Shown one piece after another: positions 54,272-63,895 of a stretch of DNA of 64,000 nucleotides (its first letter is position 1; each line of letters begins with the position of its first letter). The stretch covers positions 9,889,169 to 9,953,168 of the forward strand of contig NC_087072.1 in NCBI RefSeq assembly GCF_026151205.1. Reading direction: 5' to 3'. Source of the stretch: Bolinopsis microptera (lineage: Eukaryota > Ctenophora > Tentaculata > Lobata > Bolinopsidae). Under the pieces are notes generated by a model. The model made no database searches. It saw only the letters and a program-made list of their open reading frames with translations, and was not told where the DNA came from. A program made the position numbers and the translations under genes.

Positions 54272-55353
54272 GCCCTCTTGACAGTCTCTGCGTCAATCCT
54301 CTCAAATATCACTTCCTGAGGTGGAGGAGTACTGTGAGGGTGCAGAACAACTGGATCTGCTTTAACAGCTGGAGGGTGTTTCTCCCCAAGGACCTGTTTA
54401 ATGTTTGCTGTTAGGCTGTGAACTCCTAAGGTGTCATTGGAACTGTCAACAAATTTGGTGGCTTGTTTAACTTTCCCAAGAAGCATTAGTCGGCAGAAGC
54501 TCTTCTTCCTGGATTCCTCGCTGATTTTTTGTTGCTGCACCAAGGCTTTCTGAATACTCCTGCACTCCATCATTAGATCGTCAAGTTCTCCATTTTTCCA
54601 TTTAACCAAACGCTTGGTGAGATATGTTACATGGTCTCTTGCTTTTGACTTGCTTGACGGTTTTTGCAACATGATTGGCAAGAAGATATGAACCAGTGCG
54701 AACGATAGCCTTTCCCACTTGGTAGCATCTGCAAATAAGAGGGTGAGCCGAGTCAGTTCTTTTATAAAGTCGCTACCTGATTTACCTCTGGGAACTAGGG
54801 AAAGATTCTTTCTCCATGTCACCATCTCTTGATAAACAGCTTGGACTTTCTCAGCTATCAACTCTTCACCAACCATTGAGCCCCAATTAATTTTGTTTGC
54901 TTTCACTGCTTGACAAGTATCACAAAACCATATCTCTTCATTATCCATCTCAGCGTACTCGGTTCCACTGATAAACAAACAAGGTGCATGGAACCATTCT
55001 TCACAGCCATCACAACCCAATGCCTTATCCGAATCCCCCACAACACTCCTACACACGGGACAATTATAACAGATATCATTTTCCTCGTCAGGAGCATCAA
55101 TGATCTGCTGGTTCTCTACATTATCCCTATATTTCTGACAAACCCACCGTTCACTGTCCACTGGTGCCGACTTGCCAAGACATTTAGGATGGAAAAATGT
55201 CTTACAGGAATCATGGAAAGTACAATTGGTTAGTTTTTTACAGTGTCTTTGCACATAGAATTTACATAGGGAAAGGTCAATCAAGCAATATTTAATACAT
55301 TCAATTAAATAGAGTGATGCAATTGGCAGAGCACAATCATAGATCATGAGCAA
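54272..55353 (-). CDS. PHD-finger ORF (N-terminal part of the retroelement), intact
   Basis: 365 codons from ATG 55351-55353; the last few (RACLQN and stop at 54256) already lie in the inserted LINE. Residues 98-147 form a canonical PHD finger, C98-C101-C114-C117-H122-C125-C144-C147 (CPVC...GCDGCEEWFHAPC...WFCDTC). Residues about 44-76 resemble a second, decayed one (CKTFFHPKC...WVCQKY, last Cys replaced by Tyr). The C-terminal half is helical and basic (KRLVKWKNGELDDLMMEC; LMLLGKVKQATKFV), ending GEKHPPAVK and VIFERIDAETVKRA, the segment that leads into the reverse transcriptase in this family. Function in the element is unknown; PHD fingers often bind histone H3 tails. Confidence 0.75.
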
Positions 55354-55449
55354 TAAATATGACGAAAAAACTATCCTGCACCACGCTTACTCGGAAGCAG
55401 GCACTTTGTCATCTCATCTATCCCTCATAACTCCTCTACTCAGGGATCA

Positions 55450-55875
55450 GGTTGAAGGAGACACTTGATATAGGGGCGGTCCTTGCCTTTACATACACTT
55501 CTTACTGCAACTAGCATACTCCTCATGATATCCATGCTCATTGCTCAGGCGTGTCCTTATGTTACACATCACCTTGCTGTATTCCTCCTTCTTTTTCAAC
55601 ACAGCAAGTCTCCAAATGAAATGCTTGGCCTCAGGGACCATTCCTCATTTAGTGGTAAATACAAGGGGGACAAATTACCCTTTCTCCAGTTCAAGTTGTA
55701 GCACTCGGTTCATATACTCGTTTTTTTCTCGCCCTCTTGCAGGGTGTAATTTTTCTCGCCCTCTTGCAGGGTGTATAAAGCTGTGGTATGTTCTTTGACA
55801 GAGATTTAGGGTTGAAGATACACATGTCAAAGAAAGTCCTCTCAAACATGATCCACACTTCTCTTCCTGAGGTAT
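55450..55875 (-). pseudogene. C-terminal fragment of a second PHD-type retroelement copy
   Basis: Lies just 5' of the first copy in the same orientation. Blocks: MFERTFFDMCIFNPKSLSKN, then a 27-base direct duplication (CTCGCCCTCTTGCAGGGTGT twice on the plus strand at 55726-55780), then a FVPLVFTTKWRMVPEAKHF block and stops. It matches the ERTFFDV and FTPL-GG-G blocks of the copy ending at 48590, so two copies sit head to tail. Confidence 0.7.
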
Positions 55876-56942
55876 CAAGCCTGGCCTTATTATATATATA
55901 TATAAGCAATGTTACTCTTTTGTTGGAAGTAGGTTGATCACCAGCCTAAGATATTCGGCCTAGAATATGCCCCTAGAATTTTATTATAATTCATAAATGT
56001 TTATAGAAATATTTATGATAACATGTCATGATGTTTGTGTTACTATTATTTGATTTGATATGATTTTTATATAGGACCTAAAGGAACATTTTTGAACACA
56101 TCAAAAATTTTAAAAACACAGATGAGTTTTGAATACAAATGAAATCAAATCAAAACATAATGATACATAAGATTATCACAAGTATTCTTAAACATTAAAA
56201 ATCTATATTATAATTCGAAAGATTATGTCTGTATATACGACCGCTCACGTGCAAATCTGATGATGATGAAAATCTTTAAAAATAACCGGCTACAATGAGC
56301 ATTTTATTAACAATAAATAGTGGATATCAAAAACTTTAATTCCAACAGACAATTATAGAAACCCACCTAACAAATTCTACCCTGCTAAAAAGTTTTAAAA
56401 ACATCAATAGTTTCATATAAAATTTAAGATCTAAACAGTTACTACACTTCAAAATACCATTAAAACTATTCATGGAACAAAATGATTGACTTTACCAGTC
56501 TCTAGACGTTTCAAAATGAAACTTAGGTGGAAATGCAGTTACAACAGGACACTGATTCTCAATTAAATAGTAAAACAAATTTTTTAGTAAAACAAATTTT
56601 ATTAAATACCCACAATCAAAAAATATTTAGCTCAAATATTTAAAGTCAAAATAACCATTTCACATAAGTGGTTTTATTAAAATAAAATAATTTGTGATAA
56701 ATTGATAAATTAATTTACACTCAAAAATGTACAAAATATACACAATTTTATTACACGAAAAAGTTTGGTTTGCATTTACTAACTACGTTACAGTGTACAG
56801 CGTACATAAAAGATAACTTACCGAATCTTTTATATACTAAATACATATTAATTCAGATGTTGTTAGCCACAAAAATGTTCAAATTATGTAGGAGGGTAAA
56901 GGACACAATTTTTAGTAATGCTTCTTTGTGCCCGTTGACTGA
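55876..56942. other. intergenic, very AT-rich
   Basis: No gene, RNA or clear element recognised. Confidence 0.4.
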
Positions 56943-57391
56943 TTACTGGGCCGCGCTCAGCCTGTCATTCCGCCTAATCTCTATGTTTATGAACATGATA
57001 GCCTGAGGTCCCCAGGTAAGTTGACTGAATGAATGAAGAGCCCTTGCTCTATCCAGAGCCCAAAGCGCACGCCTCCCCTTTCTTTACTTGTGAAACAAGT
57101 GCGCCCGCGGCGGCGCGAAAGCACATGGTTAGGTGAAATCTAACTCTAACCCTAACGAGAAATTATACCAACTTCTTTATATGGTCATATCACGTGATCG
57201 AGAAAATACATCGATTCAAGTTGGTTTCAATTCGATTAATGATGTCAATCCATCAAAATCAAAGATTTTCGATGCGAAGCAAATAAAAGAAAATGTCAAC
57301 ATTTTTTTCGTTACCTGAGGACCCCAGGCTTTAATGTTGTTAAACAACAATAGAGATTAGGCGGAATGACAGGCTGAGCGCTGCCCAGTAA
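56943..57391. mobile_element. 449-bp TIR element (MITE)
   Basis: Long terminal inverted repeats of about 75 bases. The outer part is TTACTGGGC(C/A)GCGCTCAG then CCTGTCATTCCGCCTAATCT; the inner part ends in CTGAGG(A/T)CCCCAGG. TA at both tips could be a TA target duplication. The middle holds no plausible transposase. A lone right end of the same family lies at 57644-57737. Confidence 0.85.
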
Positions 57392-57643
57392 TTTTTTCTA
57401 TCCTGTAGAAATACGCTATGTTACCGTTTGCGATAGCTGTTTCTTTGGTTGTGTCAAAAAAGGTTTATTTACGATAATTACTCTTTCATAGTTAATAATG
57501 AAGCTATCTAGTAGTCAGTAGTACATGAGTCTAGTTATAGAGGAATTTTTTTTCCTTTGAATCAATCAAACTAGATGAATTGTTGTAAATACTGAGATCA
57601 AACTATCAATCTACAGTGTACAGGCTATCGTCAAACATGTTAC

Positions 57644-57737
57644 CTGAGGACCCCATGCTTTAATGCTGTTAAACAACGAATAGAGATTAGGCGGAATAGA
57701 GATTAGGCGGAATGACAGGCTGAGCGCGGCCCAGTAA
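57644..57737. repeat. solo end of the 449-bp MITE family
   Basis: Same orientation and near identity to the right end of the element at 57391, from GTTACCTGAGGACCCC to GGCCCAGTAA. It has a 16-base internal duplication of TAGAGATTAGGCGGAA. No matching left end was found. Confidence 0.85.
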
Positions 57738-57859
57738 CAAACATGTTGCAAGGCGTCATCTTCAGTGACATAAGCCCTAGAAATTGTAAAAAGTTAGTAA
57801 AACCAAAAATTCCTTTAAAAATCTGAACACTCTTAAAACGGTTATAAACATAAACAATA

Positions 57860-58530
57860 AAATTAAGATGTTAGGAGTAAGGGAAGGCCAAAAGGATTTA
57901 TAGTGTTAATTCCCAAAGGTTTTAAAGTCTTGAGTAGTTGGATATATTTATGTTCACGGACTTCCGAAGTTTTAGGACTAGAATTATCAATAATTGACAC
58001 ATTAAAATTTTTGTTAAAATCCTCCCTTTGTCTAAAACCATGATCCAACAAATGTAAGCCCAAACTATATTCATCACTTGTTTCATCTACCTTATCACCA
58101 TTTAAAAGTTTATAATATTTGACCCTATGTTCTCCAGTCCTAACCCGTAGAGAGCGAGTTGTGCGACCGACGTAAGCCTTTCCACAGACACTACTTTGGA
58201 ACAGATAAATGATGTTGTAACTCAGGCAGTTTCCAGGGGAAGCTTTAACCTTCTTGCCGTTCACTTTGAATTCAAGGCTGCCTTTGACAAATTCGCAGCA
58301 TTTGCATCTTGGCATATGGCATTTGCTGGTTGGGCCATGTTTAGCTCCTAAAGCAAGTTCTTTCAATTTGACGAGGCGAGATTTTAGGCTTGGCCCTGTT
58401 TTCTTAGTGTAACTGAAAATTTTCTTCCTAGGCGTGGCAGGTGTTGAGAAGGTCTCTTGGGATGTTTCAACAGTGTCACTTTCACTGAAACTCCTCGTTC
58501 TTGAGTATAGTTATACATTACTTTAACATA
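57860..58530 (-). mobile_element. Penelope-like element fragment, GIY-YIG endonuclease end
   Basis: The minus strand reads in one frame from about 58515 to the stop near 57863: SESDTVETSQETF, KKIFSYTKKTGPSLKSRLVK, HMPRCKCCEFV, then a GIY-YIG nuclease domain: NIIYLFQSSVCGKAYVGRTT, SLRVRTGEHR, YSLGLHLLDH and VREHKYIQLLKTL. The Cys pairs before the nuclease and the IIYL...YVG core are typical of Penelope-like elements. The reverse transcriptase is missing; an in-frame stop lies just upstream where repeat R1 begins. A truncated element. Confidence 0.85.
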
Positions 58531-58928
58531 TTTTATTGATCTGAGGTGTAGTACTGACAGATTCCAGTTCAATTTGTAATAACAGCTATAATTTTAATCA
58601 TTGAATCAGTATTTTTATCTGTGCTCTGCGAATGCATCACATGAATCAGTTTTTTAATCTATTAACTTATTACACATTTGTGCTCTGCTTTAGCATCACT
58701 TGACTATTTTAAAAAAATTGTTTGTTCAGGCCATGACCTTATAGTCAGCCAATTGGCCATTGCTATATTATGTGTATATTGTTTGAATATTCTTTTGTTC
58801 ATTTGTAATGGAGTTTTATATTAGCAGGAAAGGATGTAACAGAGTCAATATATTTTAATGTTGCTATGGGGTTAGGTGGCAACTCCCCGTACATCGTAGT
58901 CCGATAGTTTCACAGTGTCGTAATATAT
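58508..58928 (+). repeat. dispersed repeat R1, copy 2, with R2 block inside
   Basis: 58508-58577 and 58800-58928 match R1 at 9338-9532. The intervening 58577-58770 matches repeat R2 at 48175-48412 in inverted orientation. So R1 here is split by R2, or the two are modules of one larger repeat next to the Penelope fragment. Confidence 0.65.
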
Positions 58929-59956
58929 TCTTAAATTATGTAAAGTAAACTTAAAACGAGCAAATTACGATAGCAGCTCTGACATGTAATGTGCTATATG
59001 TACAAAGTCAATTAAATGGTGCTGACAGACGACAACCGATATTGTTTTTCATATCGTTTCCATGTACAGTATAAGCGATGATTTCAAACTGTCAGGAACT
59101 TTTCATGTATGTAGCAGGAGACATACACTCACATGAAAAACAAGCGCTTAAAAGTCAGTAACCATACGTTGGCCTTAATAGCACTCTATTAACAGTTCTT
59201 GACTCATTTGAATGTCCTGCACAACAGATCGAAGCATCTTTAAATTATTTACTTTTTTTTTTTTATTGCTGTGTAAATTTGGTTCTAATTCTAATTCTAA
59301 TTCTAATAGCTCAGTCACTGAGTGCGCAATTGAAATAATTCTTTCTGGTATGACTTACTACCATCACTGGTTAGAGGAATTTGTCAACTCGAAAAATATT
59401 TGTGTTCATTTTTTCAAATGAGTAGTGACATTATACCATCTGCAAAGTTACAGGTCTCAAATATGAAACACGGAGGTGGTATAAGACCCAATGTATGTGC
59501 ACTGACTTTTGGCCCCCCTTGTACTTGTAGTAAAAATTGGATCAATCTTTGGATCAATCTTGAAAGTTGAAACCCCCTTGAAAATTTAATGGTCCATTGA
59601 AGATAATTTTCAACAGTCTTAGCGATTACAGCAGCAGGTTAGAAATTCTGAATTTAACTAGTAGTTTGTTAGTAGATAATGGATCAAATATTTTCAATAT
59701 TAGTAGATCAGGAATGAATATTGTCTCAAAGATAAAGTGCAATAAAAAAGCTCTGCACTCTCCCACATCATCATGGCCCTATGAAACGTCTTCTAAAACT
59801 TTAAAGTATCAATTTGGAGAACCTGTAGAAATATTTTGATAAACTTACTATAAATGATTTGAAAAAAAATGTTGTTTTATTCCTGACTTATTTATAGTAG
59901 TAGTAAATACTGTGTTTCGTTTCGTTTCGTATAAGACTAAACAATTCCTCTCCTCA
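58929..59956. other. 5' flank of nicastrin
   Basis: No separate gene. Contains a short TTCTAA run (59280-59309) and an ATTTCGT(TTCGT) run just before the nicastrin acceptor. Confidence 0.4.
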
Positions 59957-59965
59957 GGAATCAGG

Positions 59966-61879
59966 ATGCTCTTGTATATAATAATCAGTGCGTTGTTTAT
60001 TTCTGCCAATGCAAACACCCTGAATGAAAACATTTATACATCAGTAGACTTTGGCAATGTTCACAGTTTTCGAATGAACAATTTCAATTCTCAAGTTGGC
60101 TGTCAAACAAGTAGAGATGGCGATGATGGTGTTCTTTATCAGTTTGAATCAGTGGAAGATGTAGAAAATAACCTCCAGAATCTTGAAGAACCCCTCATTC
60201 CTGTAATTAGTGGATCTATCTTTAATAACATCACTGCATCATTGTTTTTGAAGCATTCAAAGACTAGAGGATTACTTGTGCTAGAAGATGATGAGATAGA
60301 AGTAGGCTCATACTCACCCGAAAAAGCGTGTCCTGGAAATGGGTTCAACCTTAAAGAAAATGCTGAAGAAGTTGCTCCTCGTCAATGTCTGAGTAAAAAC
60401 ATCTGGAATCCAGATGGGAACTGGCTCTCATACTATGACTTTCCCTTTGGAGTATTTATCATCAAATCTAAGTCTCAGAAAGAGGTTATTATCAGCAAGG
60501 CCAAAGCAAACAAAGAAAACAGTTTACTCAAGTCCTATCCATTGTGGGGTGGGGAAGTTAAAGCTTTTATGAATTCAGCACAAAACACAGATACATGCAT
60601 GAGGCGTGGAACATGTGATCCCATCGGTGGAGTGAATATAAATGTTAACATTATTCCCAAAACCGAGGATGACAAACGACCAATTATCCTATTTGTCACA
60701 AAAGCTGATGCAACTGCTTATTTTAAAGACCTTAGTTTCGGAGGAAAAGACAGTGGAGCAAGTGTAGCATTGCTGTTGGGTGTTGTTAAAGCGCTCTCCA
60801 ATGTTCGTGACAATGACAAAAATAACGACTTTAACAGTATTTTGAAATCAGATTTCATGGTAACCTTCCTTCAAGGGGAAAGTTTTGACTACAGTGGATC
60901 TCAAAGATTGGCATATCAGTTGAAAAACAAACAATATGGGATGAAAGCTTACAACATCTCTCTAGATGACGTTAAATGTATAATCGAGATTGGTCCTATC
61001 AGTATTTCTAACGAACTCTACCTTCATTCCACCCAACCTGACAGTGACGAAACTGTAAAAGAAATTCAAGATTTGTTTACCAAGTACACTGAATCTACAG
61101 ACTTCCAGTTCAAAATTAGACGAGGAATGCCACCTGCCTCAATAAACAGCTTTCTCCGAGAAGACGAAACCAAATCAAGTGTTCTGCTTACAGATGGAGA
61201 TACTGAGCTGCTATCACACGTGTTTGGTAGCAGATATGATATTTTAGATAATAACAAAGCATTAACAACCAAAGTAAAAAATCTGATAAAAATAATTGGA
61301 AATGTTGCCCTGCAGCTGGCAGGAGGAAAAGAGTCACCTCAAGTTGAAGTTGAAGAAAGTCTTGTTGGTGAGATCTTGGATTGCATCCTTGTTAATCAAA
61401 ACTGCACTCTCCTTCAACGTCTTAGGCCCAAAACCTATCAGTTACATGATGGGAGACTGAATAGGTACTCAAGTGTGGGACAGAGATCCAACTACAGCAC
61501 ATCTTTACAGCTCCTGGCTCAAGAACTAAGCAAGAAGGAGTTTGACTTGACAAAAGAAAAGTGCAATGCCACCTTCATGAGCCCATGGGTCCCTTATTTG
61601 CCCCCTTATTTGCTCGATGACACATGCTATGGTATAATTATTAATCGGACTACTGCTCAATCTCCTGCTTTCAAACTGAAAGAGTACAACAGCACAAAAT
61701 ATTCAACATGGACTGAAAGTCGTTGGTCCCCCAACTTCCAAGTCCGTTTATTCCTAATGGCCTCTACATCGGAGAATACCACTATGGGTTGTTGTGGACT
61801 TGTGTACTTTGTTGTAATGTCAGCCCTTATATTTCAGTGCCATCGGAGAAGTGATCAGATTTTTCCATCGGCAAGTTAG
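59966..61879 (+). CDS. NCSTN: nicastrin, gamma-secretase subunit
   Basis: Single uninterrupted exon. I place the start at ATG 59966, eight bases after the acceptor CTCTCCTCAG and opening a good signal peptide (MLLYIIISALFISANANT); the frame is open back to an ATG at 59912. This gives 637 residues. Nicastrin is the large glycosylated subunit of gamma-secretase, with its ectodomain over the active site. Support: LLVLEDDEIEVGSYSPEKAC; NIWNPDGNWLSYYDFPFGVF; DFMVTFLQGESFDYSGSQRL, the site of the DYIGS-type motif (here DYSGS); the membrane-proximal SPAFKLKEYNSTKYSTWTES and RW; one C-terminal helix (GLVYFVVMSALIF) and a short basic tail. Several N-glycosylation sequons occur. Length is near the family's usual 650-710. 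Absence of introns contrasts with the kelch and HECT genes. Confidence 0.93.
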   Translation: MLLYIIISALFISANANTLNENIYTSVDFGNVHSFRMNNFNSQVGCQTSRDGDDGVLYQFESVEDVENNLQNLEEPLIPVISGSIFNNITASLFLKHSKTRGLLVLEDDEIEVGSYSPEKACPGNGFNLKENAEEVAPRQCLSKNIWNPDGNWLSYYDFPFGVFIIKSKSQKEVIISKAKANKENSLLKSYPLWGGEVKAFMNSAQNTDTCMRRGTCDPIGGVNINVNIIPKTEDDKRPIILFVTKADATAYFKDLSFGGKDSGASVALLLGVVKALSNVRDNDKNNDFNSILKSDFMVTFLQGESFDYSGSQRLAYQLKNKQYGMKAYNISLDDVKCIIEIGPISISNELYLHSTQPDSDETVKEIQDLFTKYTESTDFQFKIRRGMPPASINSFLREDETKSSVLLTDGDTELLSHVFGSRYDILDNNKALTTKVKNLIKIIGNVALQLAGGKESPQVEVEESLVGEILDCILVNQNCTLLQRLRPKTYQLHDGRLNRYSSVGQRSNYSTSLQLLAQELSKKEFDLTKEKCNATFMSPWVPYLPPYLLDDTCYGIIINRTTAQSPAFKLKEYNSTKYSTWTESRWSPNFQVRLFLMASTSENTTMGCCGLVYFVVMSALIFQCHRRSDQIFPSAS

Positions 61880-62040
61880 ATGTCAATCATTTGAACTTAA
61901 TATTTGATTTGTTTTATAAAATTATTCATTTCAAATTTTGCTACCACAACTAGCATAACACAATATTCTTAGTTTAGATACTCTCAAGTGCAGGCGCAAT
62001 TTTAAAACACTTAGATCTTTTAGTTTGCTGGCACATTTTC

Positions 62041-62180
62041 AAGATAATGATTTATCGTTGGGTGAATATTTATTTTTTTAATCATCGCTGGCTTTTTCCG
62101 TCCACGAATTTGATAGCTGGTTTGAGAGCTATACGCTATACAGGGATGCAGTTAATTTTGAATTTAACTTTCCGCTTAGT
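62041..62180 (-). repeat. A-tailed dispersed unit, copy 1
   Basis: Plus-strand landmarks: AAGATAATGATTTATCGTTG, TTTTTTAATCATCGCTGGCT, ACGAATTTGATAGCTGG and CTTTCCGCTTAGT. About 140 bases. Further copies at 63348-63451 (partial), 63719-63858 and 63893-64000 (partial). Copies 3 and 4 are preceded by poly-T, so the units look like minus-strand A-tailed retroposons. Confidence 0.75.
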
Positions 62181-62410
62181 CGTGAATAAATATCGATTGG
62201 AAGTGGTTACAATGTTTTACCGTAATAGTATGATGGTTATTTTACGGTTCTAGTCATTATGCTGAAGGTTTGGAAACACAGGTAGGATCAAAGTTCACAA
62301 AAGGTTGAACAAATAAACGCTTAATGAAATAGTGCAAGTAATCATGCAATTCAACAACTGATTCCGTTTTAATTAATATTTGAAATATTTGATTGATCAA
62401 ATTATCTGAT

Positions 62411-62455
62411 CTGAGTCAAAACAGACACCCGAGTCGGGTGTCTGTTTTGACTCAG
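62411..62455. repeat. perfect 45-base palindrome
   Basis: 22-base arms, CTGAGTCAAAACAGACACCC then GA, and its exact complement, around a single G. No extension beyond the arms. Confidence 0.95.
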
Positions 62456-63148
62456 CCCCCGTATCTTCATACCAGAAAATACACTCGGGCTGGGATATCC
62501 AGAGCACTTTTGATTTCATAAGTTCTGTAGTATCAAGAGATTTATAAGACAATTAGCTAGACTTGTTCTGTTATTTCTGTAACAGTGCTGACTTTTCTTC
62601 ACAGATAATCAGATAGCCAAATTATATAATTGATGTAACAAAAGTGCGTGGTAATTTTTAGTATTTGTTGAACATTATTTTGTAATTATCTTGTTATGTT
62701 TTAAGTATTTTGTTAGCAAACAAAATTTGTATCAATTGCCTACCGTCAAACATTCTAACTACAAGCTGAACCCAGTATCTCTTCCATATTTTCTAAAGTT
62801 TGAGCGCATGTGACTACATATTTTTGGAAGTTTGAGCATAAAACCTTTTGGATAGTAATATAATGCAGTTTTTGTGGAGCAGAAGTACTAATGATCCCTC
62901 TACAGGATGTAAAGCAGAAATCGTCAGATCCTCATGTCTTTCCTACAAAAGAGTGGTAAACAGAGTAGGGTATGCTAAGTGTAGGGTGACACGCACCAAC
63001 TTACTTTATACAGGTTCGTTACTAAGATACTTCCCTCCGTTACTTACAGTGATAATATCAAGAACTTGGTGGTAATACCATCTACAGTTTTAAAAACAAT
63101 TAATTAAGTTTATTAAGTAGAATTAAGAAGCTCCTCTCTCCTCACCAG

Positions 63149-63302
63149 ATCATGGGATCATGTTGTTCGCGACAGAAGAAGACCACGAGGAAGGGTAAAG
63201 TGGTTTACGAGTACGACAAAGTACCGGACAGTTTCCACTCCCCCGACTCTCCCGACAAAGTTAACCAACATCTTCACATACAGCACATCAGCGAACGAGA
63301 TG
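63149..63302 (+). CDS. first exon of a probable N-myristoylated protein
   Basis: ATG 63152 follows the acceptor CTCTCCTCACCAG by three bases. The exon codes for 50 residues starting MGSCCSRQKKTTRKGKVVYE and ending HIQHISERD, then a GTTTGTT donor after 63302 (phase 1). Gly2 with Ser3 and Cys4-Cys5, followed by a basic patch, is a classic myristoylation plus palmitoylation signal that would fix the protein to the inner plasma membrane. The middle is Ser/Pro/Asp-rich. The family cannot be told from this exon; the rest should lie downstream of the window or beyond the poly-T tract. Confidence 0.55.
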
Positions 63303-63347
63303 GTTTGTTGTTTATATAATTAAAAAACCAGGGAGGGGGGCCGAGGG

Positions 63348-63496
63348 GTCATCGCTGGCTTTTTCCGTTCCACGAATTTGATAGCTGGTTTAGAGAGCTA
63401 TACGCTATCCAGGGATGCAGTTCATTTTGAATTTAACTTACCGCTTAGTGCTTTTTTTTTTTTTTTTTGTTTTTTTTATTTTTTTTTTTTTGTTTT

Positions 63497-63534
<38 letters not shown>

Positions 63535-63573
63535 CTTTTATTTTTTTTTTTTTTTTTTTTTGTTTTTTTTTTT

Positions 63574-63605
<32 letters not shown>

Positions 63606-63630
63606 TTTTTCTTTTTTTCGTTTTTTTTTT

Positions 63631-63706
<76 letters not shown>

Positions 63707-63863
63707 TTTTTTTCTTTTTCAAGATCATGATTTATCGTTGGGTGGATATTTATTTTTTTAATCATCGCTGGCTTTTCCGTCCACGAATTTGATAGCTGGT
63801 TTGAGAGCTATACGCTATAAGCGGATGCAGTTAATTTTGATTTAACTTTCCGCTTAGTTTTTG

Positions 63864-63895
<32 letters not shown>

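Larger units (their letters stand above)
48590..55353 (-). mobile_element. decayed PHD-finger retroelement, interrupted twice
   Basis: One minus-strand element read in order: N-terminal PHD ORF (55353-54272), an inserted LINE (54271-51780), then the rest of the element (51779-50600), a CCGGTC-rich insertion (about 50597-49576), and the C-terminus (49575-48590). The N part ends IDAETVKRA; the resumed part starts GGPSTNGLK, where this family has a GPSG motif only a few residues later. It then shows CRLIPLDK (51585-51610), WYADD (about 51060-51071), MGAAIGSEAF, VETIGGFVRTDFMPAIVG, HGGLGIP, and TFTPLIYQQIDGGWGP near the end. The order matches a lineage of metazoan reverse transcriptases with an LDKNPGVRPIG motif and a C-terminal zinc-finger/nuclease-like region. 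Stops and frameshifts are dense after 51779. I cannot give a clade name. Confidence 0.75.
61880..63148. other. 3' flank of nicastrin; palindrome and one repeat unit
   Basis: Holds repeat unit copy 1 (62041-62180) and a 45-base palindrome (62411-62455). No gene recognised; the small ORF at 62848-63075 has no support. Confidence 0.4.

Noticed and set aside
63378-63792. Poly-Phe and poly-Lys open frames
   Set aside because: Products of a poly-T tract.
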